Assembly: GCA_028023455.1 (NCBI GenBank)
Contig: JAQFVV010000014.1
Span: 2,359,336-2,423,335, forward strand
Source: Epiperipatus broadwayi
Taxonomy: Eukaryota > Onychophora > Udeonychophora > Euonychophora > Peripatidae
Length of the DNA stretch: 64,000 nucleotides
Reading direction: 5' to 3'
Shown here: piece by piece, positions 13,436-23,000 of the stretch
Layout of the letters: every line of letters starts with the position of its first letter
Position numbering within the stretch: position 1 is the stretch's first letter
The notes under the pieces: generated by a model
The model's database searches: none
What the model saw: the letters and a program-made list of their open reading frames with translations, nothing else
Told to the model about the DNA's origin: nothing
Program-made: the position numbers and the translations under genes

Positions 13436-14366
13436 ATGAGTGAAGATGAAAGTACCATAGAAAGCCCGGTGGTAACATTTAAAAATCCTGAGCATTATCA
13501 GTTCGAAGAAATACTAAAAGCTATCGCTGAGCTAAAAGAAATAGTAATCAAAGATATTAAAAAATGAAAGTAATGATTCAAGACCTCATAAAAGACATAA
13601 ATGAATTAAAAAAGAATGAAGAAAAGAGAAATGGTGAGAAAAATGATGAAGGGGATATAGTAAGCACAGGTTATGAAGTTAATAATGTTACGGAAGAAAA
13701 GATAGAAAGTGAAGGGACCCTTAATGAAGTAGAGGAAGAAGCTAAATCTGAAAGGCCAGCATTAGCAAAATTTATCCAAATAAGAGTATTTAAAGGCGAT
13801 GGGGAAGAAAACCCATTCGATTATTTGGATAGCTTAAATGATTTTTTTTATTTCCATAAATCAAATGAAAAGGAGAAGGCCATTATAGTGACGAGCCATT
13901 TAAGTGGACCTGCTCGAGAATGGTGGAAGGCAGTGAACTATATAACCTTCAAACATTCCAAGAATACAAAACGATGATTCTGAGAGGTTTGTGGACCGTG
14001 GAAAAACAAGAGGTTATACGTATGAAAACATCACAGGAAAAATATAGAGCAGATAGAAATGAAACCTATAGCCAGTTTTTTCAATAACAGGCAGCGAAAC
14101 TTAGAGCGCTGGAGGCTTACCTGATGGATCAATTCCAGATTGTAAGGACTATAAGATATAATCGTCTGATGGGGGTTCAGCGTAGGTTGGCTGAAAACCG
14201 ACGTGTGTCAATAGAAGACGCACTAGAGATATTAGGCGATATGGAGTATAGTGAGCCAGAAGGAGGGGAATATTTTAAGGTTTGGTGGGGAAATTGTAAC
14301 GAACCTGCAGAGAAGAGTAACTGTAATCCTAAGAAAGAATGGGAAAAGACTCCATGGCGTGATTAA
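13436..14366 (+). pseudogene. Broken gag polyprotein gene of the LTR element
   Basis: Gag forms the retrotransposon particle that packages its RNA. The reading starts at ATG 13436 (residues MSEDEST) and runs 43 codons to a TGA at 13565 that overlaps the next ATG as ATGA. The frame from 13564 then encodes a lysine/glutamate-rich stretch, followed by a typical Ty3-type gag capsid segment with VFKGDGEENPFDYLDSL and LSGPAREWW, ending at 13977. Capsid-like coding (TYSQFFQ before the stop, then LRALEAYLMDQ) continues in a third frame, interrupted by TAA at 14085, to TGA-free sequence ending at 14366. So there are two frame changes and one in-frame stop. No CCHC zinc knuckle is seen in the C-terminal part. 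The gene is dead in this copy. Family recognition is from the GxxREWW-type capsid motif and its context between LTRs. Confidence 0.8.
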
Positions 14367-14396
14367 AAGTTTTTTTTTTAATTTTTTTTTATTTTT

Positions 14397-14406
14397 GGGA
14401 AAAGGG
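14397..14406 (+). other. Polypurine tract
   Basis: GGGAAAAGGG lies six bases before the TG of the right LTR, after a long T-rich run. This is the expected position and composition for the plus-strand priming site of an LTR element. Confidence 0.75.
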
Positions 14407-14411
14407 TGCAA

Positions 14412-16053
14412 TGAGCTGGTATTTTTCTGCCAGCTCATAATCATACATATATATACACACATATTTTGTAAAAATAAAATATAGACATTGTAATAAACTT
14501 ATTTTATTAGAAATAAATAAACACGTACTTTTCTATCAGCTCATATATATACGCATATATATATATTTGTTAATATATAAATATCATTTTATAATACATA
14601 ATTTTAAAAAATATAAATTAACACTTAATTTTAAAATGGAGTTTTAAGAAGTTAAAATAAATTAGATCAAGATCTTACATTTTTGATAAAAGTTTGTCTT
14701 TTGTTTAGTTTTTTAAAAAAAAATTCTTAAGATAGAAGGGAAAAGAAAGCAATTAATTCTATTGTTAGGGCTTTGTCAATGAAGGTATTTTTATGCTATC
14801 TATTACGCTGATCAATTGGAATGTTTCTTTGGGATTTTAAAATATGAAATAAAAGAAGAGAATATTAAAGGTGTGAACTGAAACTTTAGAAAATACTATA
14901 AATTATGGACTTTCCTTTTGTTCTAATTAATTGCATATCTGCCGAGGTCAATATCTAATCTATAAGTTTTAATTTGGCTCAGACTTTTCAATATATAAAA
15001 AAATCTGCAAAGCGCAAGGAGAAAATGTTGAGTGGCTAGATCTAACAGAACTTTTCCTGCTGGGAACCTCTTTCTATTACCACCTGGAACTGCTTTGTAA
15101 ATGCCAGACATAGAGAGCTAGTCAAGGAGAACAGACTGAAAGAAGACACGGACAAGCCACGAAGAATATAGAGTGAAATATTCCACCCACACAGGATCTG
15201 CACTGATCGATCAGGGTAAATAGACTTTTTTTTGTTATAATCTCAAGAGACATTTGCATAATAGATTTTTAAAAAAGTAAGAAAAGCCTTCACTTCAAAT
15301 ATCTCAAAGTTTCATCAATAGAAAGGGAAGGATATGTAATCTTTAAGTAGATGTATTTACTCTTTCAAATTAATCCACATTATATTGTTTTTTTTATTTA
15401 ATTTTTTTTGGGACATTCTATTAATTAAACTTACCTTTAGTTCTATGATTGTTGTTCTTATAATGTATAGATAGGAATAAGAAATTGTATACTCGATCTA
15501 AGGACAAGTAAAAAAATTTAAGATAAAAAGATTTAACATTAGAAAGAGGAGGTTTGAGTGCGTTTGTTTTTAACAAACACACTCTTATAGTAAGTTGCCC
15601 TTGAGTTCACTCATAGTTATATACCATGATATTTGATGAAATATTGTATAATTGGTAAAGTGACAGCGCATGTTCCTTCAAGAACGATACATGTTAATTC
15701 TTGATTAGAAAAGAAAAAGGATCAGGAGGTTTGGTTCAACAAATGTGAGGGAAGGGAATAGTCAACAAATAGAATAAAGGTGTAATAAATCTTTCAACAA
15801 TATTTAAGCGTCGATCTGTTTTTTTTATTATTTATTATAATTAATTCTTATATTTCATTTTGTATTCTTTTGGTTCATTAAAGAAAATTATTTTAAGGTT
15901 TGCAATTGGTTATTGCCGTTCGTAAATAAATTAACTGTTATTATAGAAAATTTATAATATGGTCTAGGCAGAAATGCTTAGTGGTGCCCTCGAATGGCCA
16001 CCATATGCTGCAATCTTGTAAAATTTAAGAGCGTAACAAAATGTTTTGTTACA
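14412..16053 (+). repeat. Right LTR, about 1642 bp
   Basis: It is the same sequence as the left LTR. It has visibly lost several CpG sites that the left LTR keeps (for example GTGGCGCCCTC at 13131-13141 reads GTGGTGCCCTC here, and CGTACG reads CATATG). It ends TTTTGTTACA, followed directly by the ACAG duplication. Confidence 0.9.
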
Positions 16054-16057
16054 ACAG

Positions 16058-16435
16058 AAACCAAATTACACAATATAAAAATGAAACAAATTTAAGACAA
16101 TAAAATTATTTAAATTGTGGAATGTAAGGTGTCTTAACAAATTAGTTAAAAGTTAGTGCATTAGGCTTGAGTGTGGTTCCTTGATCTGGATTCACTGACA
16201 GCAGGCCTGCGCAAGTCGGTTAATGGTTTTTTTGTAGGTGTTTTTACAGCATTATAGGCAGTTAATGGAGACACAAAGAGCATAAACCTGTCCTGGTGAA
16301 AAGCTTAGCAAACCATGGTATGAGAAAATATCATTGTGATAAGTTTAGTGTCCATTCTAAGTAGAATAATTGCAGGATCATCTTTCTTTCAGAATATGTG
16401 GAATCATTCTTCTCACAGAGTTTTTGCAGGAATAG
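16058..16435. other. Unique stretch right of the LTR element
   Basis: A B-box-like string GTGGTTCCTTGATC near 16174 may be a SINE relic shared with about 10080 and 54165. The plus frame 16336-16533 has no recognised domain and overlaps the 22-bp repeat, so it is not supported as a gene. Confidence 0.4.
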
Positions 16436-16519
16436 TTTGTGCAAATATCTCTCAAAGTTTGTGCATGTATCTCCTTGAGTTGGTGCAACTATCTCCTCAA
16501 GTTGGTTCAACTATAATCC
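16436..16519 (+). repeat. 22-bp minisatellite, nearly four units
   Basis: Units start at 16436, 16458, 16480 and 16502 and follow the pattern TT(T/G)GTGCA..TATCTC(C/T)...G. The last unit is partial and diverged. Confidence 0.75.
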
Positions 16520-16940
16520 AATACCCTGATTAATCCTTTTATAGAAAAATCTCTGTATCTGGACCAATTACAAAACTTTAGCTATGCAATTAATGAAAAG
16601 AAATTGCCTTTTACAGATCTAGGGATTAACAAATGAAAAATTATTTTATTTTGTTAATTAATCATTCTTATCAATCTAAATCTTAAATCTGAAAGGCAAT
16701 TTATTTATACAATTCATTTTTTTTATTTTTTAAAATTAAAAAATAAATATAGCTGTTGGGGGGGGGGGGATTTAATTTCCACATACATGCATATATATAT
16801 TTTACATGCAAAAAAAAAACTTTTAATCAGATTCTATAAATAAAATCAAACTTATATAAATTTATTTTTACCTTTGTATAACATCAACTTTGTAATGGTG
16901 TTATAAGCATCTATTACAATATAGAGCTTGGAATTGATGT
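16520..16940. other. AT-rich stretch with a G12 run
   Basis: A homopolymer of 12 G lies at 16758-16769 in otherwise AT-rich DNA. Nothing coding is seen. Confidence 0.6.
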
Positions 16941-17568
16941 TCAAATGAAGATTATAGTAAACAGGTAGAATTTGTCATTAAAGAGTTTAGAGATAATGAA
17001 TATTCAGAAAAGGTTATAGAAGAAAGTATAAGAAAATTGGAAGAGAAATTTAATAAAAATAATGGGTTAATGTGTAGGAAAAATAAAATAGATAATAATA
17101 AATATATAGGTATTAAACATATAATAATAGTAGTATAAAAAGTATAAATAAAATAATTATTAGAATTAGTAAAAAGTTTAATAATGTAATAAAATTCAAA
17201 ATAGTAAATAAAAGAAGGAAAAATATACTTAATATATTAGATAATAAATATGTGAGAAAAGTAGAAAAATGCATAAATGGAGTATATAAAATTGAATCAA
17301 ATCATGTAAAAGTAGAAATATAAAAACTAATTATATAGGAGAAACAAAGAATTCAATTTATACAAAATTAATTCAACATAAATATGATAAGAGATCACCT
17401 ATTTATTTGCATTCATTAGAAATAGGTCATAGGTTTGAGAAAAATAGTATAAAAATGATTAATTATACAAATAATAGAAGGGATAGGAAATTTAAAGGGG
17501 CAATACTAATTAAGAATATAAAACCAAATCTTAATAAGGATTTTGGGGTAAAGACAATAACTTTATAA
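16941..17568 (+). pseudogene. Penelope-like element 3' remnant: linker plus GIY-YIG endonuclease
   Basis: Penelope-like elements encode a reverse transcriptase followed by a GIY-YIG nuclease. Three reading frames, joined by frameshifts, give the C-terminal part in family order. From 16941, SNEDYSKQVEFVIKEF leads into an acidic/basic helical linker with LEEKFNKNNG. Near 17128-17320 comes IIIRISKKFNNVIKF and then INGVYKIES, the usual entry into the nuclease. From 17326 follow NYIGETKNSIYTKLIQHKYD, then a conserved H in GHRFEK, and RRDRKFKGAILI...PNLNKDFG, ending at TAA 17566. The YIG motif and the C-terminal LN-D-G motif are kept. The catalytic glutamate expected in the K-E-(A/S)-I motif reads glycine (KGAILI), and the YIG-distal arginine is also replaced. 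The reverse transcriptase is missing, so the copy is 5'-truncated and dead. The lineage differs from the copy at 60-61.7 kb. Confidence 0.75.
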
Positions 17569-18099
17569 GCAATTATTATTAATAATAGTTTGAATTTAAA
17601 AAAGGTTAAAATAATAAAGTTGAAGAAAATGATGATAGAGGGAAGTGTTAAACAATTGTACAAATTTTGTCAATTGGGTTTTTAGAAATAGGATTGTAAA
17701 GAGGTAGATCATTTTTGTAATGTAAAAAACTAATTTCTAATGGGGGAAAAGTTAATTGATAATTATAAAATATTTAATAAAAATTAAGTAAAATGAATAA
17801 ATGTTAAAGTTTTATAATTATAATAATATTTTTTTCTAAAAAATAAAATAAAGTGATATAAAATAAATGTGGATACAATTATTTAAGAGTAAAATAATAA
17901 AATGGAAAATGATTATTTATAATGGTCAGGTTAAAATGTATATTTTATTTTTATTTTATTTTGTGTATTTAATTATGTATATGAATATGTGTTTAAGTGT
18001 ATTAATTATATATTTGAATATTGTAGCTCTGATGATGACTGCAGGACAGTTGAAACTGTTAGTTTTGATATAAATAAGTGTTTAAGAAATTTGTAAATG
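17569..18099. other. Presumed 3' untranslated region of the Penelope-like remnant
   Basis: AT-rich sequence follows the nuclease remnant. The plus frame 17867-18073 is hydrophobic without a recognised domain. The hammerhead-like core near 18029 is the only structured signal. Confidence 0.4.
18029..18064 (+). other. Hammerhead-ribozyme-like core (degenerate)
   Basis: The strings CTGATGA (18029-18035) and GAAAC (18052-18056) occur at ribozyme-like spacing. Between them ACTG and CAGT (18038-18041 and 18047-18050) can pair as a short stem II. After GAAA, ACT and AGT (18055-18057 and 18061-18063) can pair as stem III with a three-base loop. Stem I pairing is not evident, and the first stem II pair is missing. 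Hammerheads are known in Penelope-like elements, and this lies just downstream of one. Confidence 0.35.
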
Positions 18100-18720
18100 G
18101 TATGATATATAAATTATATAAGTGTAAATATATTATTATTGAAGGAATATTACTTTATTAATAGAAAATGTAAGCAAATTATGTATGAAAGATCCTGAAG
18201 TAAATTATAAGCCACTAAGTAATGAGTTTTCAAACAAACAAGAAGTATTTTTAATAAATTAAGATATGCTGGTTAAAGGTGATGTAATAAATCTATGAGT
18301 TTCATCAGTTTGTTATAACTATTGTATTCCATAAAAAATCATGGAGGCAGGCTGTCATTTAAGAAATAAAGACAAAACTCTCCATACAGTAGTGCCACTC
18401 TGTGCTAAACAGAGTAATCAATGGATGACAGAAGGCTTGTGCATAAAATCCCTATCTAGTAATCCATTGATTACTCTGTTTAGCACAGGGTGGCACTACT
18501 GTATGGAGAGTTTTGCCTTTGTTTACAACAATTTATGTGCTAGTATGAGATGTGATCATGTGATGTTTAGTAGTATTTAAGAAATAAAGAAAATGGACTT
18601 TTTTCTCTTTGTGATGAGGGATAGAACTGCAAGATTGTCCAGGCTTTTGATTTTAAGTTGCCAAATCTAGGAAAGTTAATATGCAAATGTGTAAATAATA
18701 TAAGTAATTAGAAAATTATA
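18100..18720 (+). repeat. Dispersed repeat R3, copy A, interrupted by an insertion
   Basis: Collinear with copy B (from about 19150) and with 56430-56660: ATTATTGAAGGAATAT(T/A)ACTTT, GTTTTCAAACAA, AATAAATCTA, GGAG(G/A)CA followed by AATAAAGA. The 202-bp insertion at 18373-18574 interrupts it. After the insertion, TCTCTTTGTGATGAGGGAT and CTGCAAGAT match copy B again. Class unknown. Confidence 0.65.
18373..18574. mobile_element. 202-bp fold-back insertion with 16-bp target duplication
   Basis: ATTTAAGAAATAAAGA occurs at 18357-18372 and again at 18575-18590, and copy B of the host repeat has a single corresponding site. The inserted DNA opens with inverted arms 18374-18426 and 18462-18515 (AAAACTCTCCATACAGTAGT against ACTACTGTATGGAGAGTTTT), a 35-base loop and a 59-bp single-copy tail. 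A long target duplication fits retrotransposition, with the arms perhaps from priming-related inversion. The parent element is not recognised. The plus frame 18341-18580 only reads across it. Confidence 0.75.
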
Positions 18721-18929
18721 GTTTTTCATTGTGGGCTTGCCACCTGCTTTAGCTACAGGAAAGTTTAAATTCAAAGGAAATAAAATTAGTAAGAAAACAC
18801 ATAATTTTTAAAATATATGTGTACCAAAATATTTAATTTTTAACAAATTTGATTATATCAATATTTTAATACCATTTTGTTGAATGTAATAACCATATAA
18901 CATTATTTGAAAGCTCTTCTAAGTGGTCA

Positions 18930-19560
18930 CACTATTTGTGAATGTGCCTAAAGTATTTTCTATTTAGTAGACCAAACCAAGCGTTTGACTTTTCTTTGTA
19001 GTTACTCATCATAATATAGCATTAAAATCAAGTGCAGATGTGTGTTAATTGCTTGTAAAAAGTTATTGAATAAACAATGTAGGTGTGAATATTTAAAATG
19101 ATGGACTATATAATATGTATATAATAAGAAGCAAATATATAAATTAAATAATATGGTAATTATTTTATTATTGAAGGAATATAACTTTGTTAGTAGAAAA
19201 CATAAACAAGGTTAGATGAGAGAAGCTGCATAAAATTAAAAGTAACCAAATTGTTAGAGTTTTCAAACAATCAAGAATTATTTTTAACATAAGTGATATT
19301 CCAGTTAAAGTTGATCTAATAAATCTAAGTTACATTAACATTATTATAAGCATAGTACTCTAGAAAAGCCAATGGAGACAAGCCATTATGTTAGCAATAA
19401 AGAAAACAGACTCTTTTCACATCACAATGGGGGATGAAGCTGCAAGATCTTCCAGATTTTGGAGGCTAAGCCCCCAAAGTCATTAGAGTTGTTATGTAAA
19501 TAAAGAGATTAAAATGTAAATAACATAAATAATTATATTTTTTATGTTCTGTGGATGTTG
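18930..19560 (+). repeat. Dispersed repeat R3, copy B
   Basis: The left part (GTAGACCAAACCAAGCGTTT near 18968, AATAAACAATGTAGGTGTGAA near 19070) matches 55895 and 56335. The right part matches copy A. It preserves the uninterrupted version of the site hit by the insertion in copy A. Confidence 0.65.
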
Positions 19561-20448
19561 TTTGTTAACGAAACTTGTTTTTATGTTTTAATTTACAAAT
19601 TTTTATTTTATGGGATTAGGGGTGGTAGAATTTAACTTGCACAAATGTTCTTCTTACTTACACATTGGCCCTTATTATTACATAGATCTTCAGAAGCCTT
19701 TGGCTTAAAAAGATATTTGCTTATATCAATTTTATTCCAACTTTTGGTTATCTAATTTAATTTTTGGAGTAGTCTTTAACTGAAAAAAAGTTTGAACAAG
19801 TGTAAAATTATTAAAATATTGTACTTTTTTAGTTTTTTTATTTTAGAAGTATTTTACCAATTATATCATAAAACCAACCGCACATATGTATAAATATCTA
19901 CACATATATCCACAAATGTATTTATATTATTATCACATAAACACATAAATAACTTGATATATGCATTATATACATCATTATACATGTGCCCATATGCACT
20001 TCTTTGAATTCCATATATGCATATATAAATAATAATAAAATCTCTCTATTTTACAAAAATCAATAATTCTTTTTACAATATGTACATTAAACAAAATACT
20101 ATAATATATTCTGTAGTTTTCAATATAAAAATAATTAAATACTAGCTGTAAGTATCTTGTGGCATGACTGCCATCTAATCCTGCTAATAGTATATTAAAA
20201 ACTGTAAAATTTATACCATTGTTTTATAAATATTAATAATTTTAACAGCATTTATTCATGTATTTTATAAATAAATTTCAGCTATGGTATAACTAACCAA
20301 TTAAAAATAGGCATTGCCAATGGAAATAATATTACATGTTTAACCCACTTTAAATGCAAACATGAATCTGCTTTTAATTTATAAATTTAAATTATATATT
20401 TAATCTAATAAAGCAGATTCATATTGCTTTTAAAATAGGTTAGATATA
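19561..20448. other. AT-rich stretch without recognised genes
   Basis: Loose CACATA/TATA-type low complexity occurs near 19880-20030. No coding or structural feature is seen. Confidence 0.6.
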
Positions 20449-20766
20449 CACCTTGGTCTCATTTTATGTGGTTAATAGGTTCCTCAGAAAACTCACACAA
20501 ATGAAATCGCACAAAAATATATTTAACATCTTGAAAAATGGGGAATACATACTGTAATTTTTAAAAATCGCATAAAAGCAAAGCAACAACATAAAATTAC
20601 TTTAAAATTCGCATTAAAAAAAAGGAAATAAAATATAACTAATAAACAATTTCAAATTTGAAAAAAATTGATACAAGACAAACCTTTTTACTTTTTTTTT
20701 TTTTTATCAACTACAGTATTTAATTTTATTCAAAACAATATATTTTTATGCGTAATTTACAGTATT

Positions 20767-21000
20767 TTACATTTTTTCATACATGTACAGTATTTTAATC
20801 ATTATCACTATTTGACGATATGCAAGTTCATTTGTGAAATGGTAAAACATTATATTCGTCACAAGAGGAAATACAACTAGTGCCAACTTCATTTTTTTAA
20901 TTGCTCTTATAGTGGACTCATCCAAACTAAAGTGTTTCCCAATTGCTGTTGATTCTTCCCATTTCTTTAAGCAATCTAAAATTGAAATTTTTGTTTCCAA
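20767..21000 (-). pseudogene. Tigger-like transposase N-terminal helix-turn-helix fragment
   Basis: The first 36 or so codons read ETKISILDCLKKWEESTAIG followed by KHFSLDESTIRAIKK. This is the pattern of the CENP-B N-terminal/pipsqueak-type helix-turn-helix that binds the TIRs in Tigger transposases (family pattern K..IL..LE.GES...IA..F.V..STIR.IKK). The open frame begins at a TTG, and an in-frame TAA lies four codons upstream, so no real start is present. The tail after IKK is AT-driven and does not match the family. It lies between the element's two TIRs in the orientation running from the right end. It is a decayed fragment without DDE residues. Confidence 0.65.
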
Positions 21001-21167
21001 AGAAATTTATTTTCTTGGGTGTTTTATCCTCTCCATTAGGGTAAACTAAAAGTTTAAAATAAAAATAAGAACTTAGACTTATGATAATAAAAAGACACCC
21101 TACTACTGTTGGGCAAATTTAATTAAAACTAACAATTAAAAATTAAATTCTTATTTTTGTCTTTAAA

Positions 21168-21268
21168 TTTTTTTTCTCATGTGTCATAGCATCAACTGGG
21201 AAACGAACCCGCTAACCCGGGACAACTGCTTGTAAGGTTGCTGTGCTGACCTCTCGACCACCAACGCT
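21168..21268 (-). repeat. Short tRNA-derived SINE, copy 1
   Basis: On the minus strand it reads a tRNA-like head with an A box TGGTCGAGAGG and a B box GGTTCGTTTCC, then TGCTATGACACATGAG and an A run. The wide gap between anticodon arm and T arm suggests a class II (serine/leucine type) tRNA ancestor. Compared with copy 2 at 57601-57702, it has a mutated anticodon arm. The whole unit is only about 100 bp. It sits within the Tigger-like element and is therefore younger than it. Confidence 0.8.
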
Positions 21269-21428
21269 TTCAATTACATTTAAAAATCAAATTTTCATTG
21301 TTTCACATCATGTTAATTTCATATCACATTACATAATTTTTAAATTGTTAATTACAATTAAAAATCAGATTTTAATTTTTAAATTTAATTGTGCCCACCG
21401 CTTTTACTCATTTTTTAAAAATAAATTT

Positions 21429-21721
21429 GGAACACTAAATGATTAATTGATTACGTACTCTTTTTTAAAAAAAGCAAAAATAGAATGTGATTTAAAATGC
21501 AAAAACAACAACGTGCATAGTATATGCATCTATAATGTTTGAACAGATTTGCATTATAATCTTGTAAAATTTATTACTTGTGGATACTAAATGATTAATT
21601 GATTACATCCTTTTTTTTAAAAAAGCAAAAATGGAATGTGATTTAAAATGCAAAACAACAACATGCATAGTATAGGCATCTATAATGTTTGAACAGATTT
21701 ACATTATAATCTTGTAAAATT
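21429..21721 (+). repeat. 152-bp tandem duplication
   Basis: ACTAAATGATTAATTGATTA begins both copies (21434 and 21586, offset 152). Both run through AATGTGATTTAAAATGCAAA and TCTATAATGTTTGAACAGAT to CTTGTAAAATTTA. They differ by a few substitutions, and the second copy is slightly shorter. Confidence 0.85.
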
Positions 21722-21828
21722 TAATGTGTGTATATAAAATGGGGAAATCCTGATTTTAAGTGAATTATGAACTTCTTTATTGCATAAAATCTATTACAGT
21801 ACCACTATAAAGTGCTGAAAATATTGAA

Positions 21829-21952
21829 ATTATTAGATGGAAGTCGAACTCCAATAATGTACTATTACTTTAAATATTACGTATGAGTGCATAAAATTTA
21901 TAATATTTAAAGTAATAGCGCATTATCAGAGCTCGACTTCTGACCTAATAAT
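21829..21952. repeat. Imperfect hairpin, arms about 51 bp
   Basis: The left arm 21829-21879 (ATTATTAGATGGAAGTCGA, ACTATTACTTTAAATATTA) pairs with the right arm 21902-21952 (AATATTTAAAGTAATAG, CTCGACTTCTGACCTAATAA). The loop is about 22 bp. It lies within the Tigger-like element and looks like a small nested fold-back. Confidence 0.7.
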
Positions 21953-22060
21953 TTTTCTCGAATAAAAGAAAACTGCATACAAAGATATTAAGAAGAAACA
22001 TGAATCACATAACTTCAAAATCACATTTAAAAAATCTACATAAAATGAGATCCGGGTGTA

Positions 22061-22689
22061 TATTATTTCTGTTGGAAATGCCTATTTCTCTTAGGTACTT
22101 TATTTAATTATATCATAATTCAAATTTACCCAATAAAATTTGTTGAGAAATCACACTAAAATGAATAATATTTACATCTTAAAACTTATGATAATCATCT
22201 AATTATATATATATGCATTACAAATATGTTTGTATTGTATCTTTTTGTAATTGCCTACTACTTAAAAAAGAAATTTGTTACTCTAATGTACAGGCTAGAG
22301 TAGAGGTGGAATAAATTAAATTCTAGTAGTAATGATAGGATATGACAATTTGCCTTGTGTTACATATTTCATTTTTCTGTATTGAAAATAAACAAGAATA
22401 TATTTTAATTATGAAAGAGAAAATAAAACAGATTGAAATTTGGCTATTGTAAAAGAAAACAAATTGGGTTTGCTAAAGTTAAATATTAAACAAAAAGTTG
22501 TTAAGTTAATAAATTAAATGCAGTTTGTTTTCCAAGTGAATTCAAATTTATAAAAGTAACAGAAGTTGTTTTCTTTCTTATTTTTAATTTTAAGAAAAAT
22601 TCAAGAATTGTTGATAAAGAAAAGTAATTAAAGATTTATTGATTAGAATAGATGTGATAATTTTTGGTTAGAAAGATTGAGATGTTGGA
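22061..22689. other. AT-rich stretch without recognised genes
   Basis: No coding, repeat or structural feature was recognised beyond a short TATATATA run near 22206. Confidence 0.6.
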
Positions 22690-23000
22690 AATATCTTTTT
22701 TTGAAAATCAGTGATGATTAATTATAAATTGGCTGAGATAATTTATTTTGATCAGATCGTATCTATCTAGCAAAGTTAACCAAGGTCTTGTACCAGAAGC
22801 TTTGTACCTTTATACTAATACAGTGCGTCTTTCTAGCAGATTGATCCAGGGACTTGTAGAAAGCTTTGTACCTTTCATAATTAAATTAAATACAGAAAGC
22901 TCTATATTTGCCACTAGTAGATGAATAATCTCCAGATTATAAAAAAATAAAATAATTTAAAAAATGACTCAGAAAATTAAGTATTTATACTTTTTTGATA
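22690..23000 (+). repeat. Dispersed repeat R1, copy 2
   Basis: Collinear with 1-240. It also contains an internal near-duplication: AGAAGCTTTGTACCTTTATA near 22796 and AGAAAGCTTTGTACCTTTCA near 22858. Confidence 0.55.

Larger units (their letters stand above)
11554..16057 (+). mobile_element. Two-LTR Ty3/gypsy-type retrotransposon, gag-only (non-autonomous)
   Basis: Two long direct repeats, 11558-13205 and 14412-16053, both start TGAGCTGG and end TTGTTACA, giving the TG...CA termini of LTRs. The four bases ACAG sit immediately before the left LTR (11554-11557) and immediately after the right LTR (16054-16057), so the insertion is complete with its target duplication. The interior is only about 1.2 kb. 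It holds a broken gag (13436-14366) and a polypurine tract directly before the right LTR. No protease, reverse transcriptase, RNase H or integrase sequence is visible and there is no room for them. The element must have been mobilised by enzymes from another element. Gypsy assignment rests on the gag type, and the 4-bp duplication fits within that group. Confidence 0.9.
20449..22058 (-). mobile_element. Tigger/pogo-like DNA transposon with TIRs and TA duplication
   Basis: The left end CACCTTGGTCTCATTTTATG (from 20449) is the inverted counterpart of the right end, whose reverse complement reads CACCCGGATCTCATTTTATG (to 22058). Both ends are flanked by TA (20447-20448 and 22059-22060), the target of the Tc1/mariner superfamily. 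Subterminal sequence rich in ...AAATCGCA...AAAA... is Tigger-like. Inside lie a minus-strand relic of the pogo/CENP-B-type helix-turn-helix (20767-21000), a tRNA-derived SINE (21168-21268), a 152-bp tandem duplication and a hairpin. No DDE catalytic region is recognisable, so the copy is non-autonomous. Confidence 0.75.

Noticed and set aside
14232-14484. Frames overlapping the 3' end of the gag relic
   Set aside because: They lie in frames that do not continue the gag capsid reading and end in the T-rich tract before the LTR.
12074-15111. Similar 60-62 codon frames on both strands
   Set aside because: They lie in the two LTR copies, recur only because the LTRs are duplicated, and have no family motif.
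18341-18580. 79-codon plus-strand frame
   Set aside because: It reads through the fold-back insertion in repeat R3.
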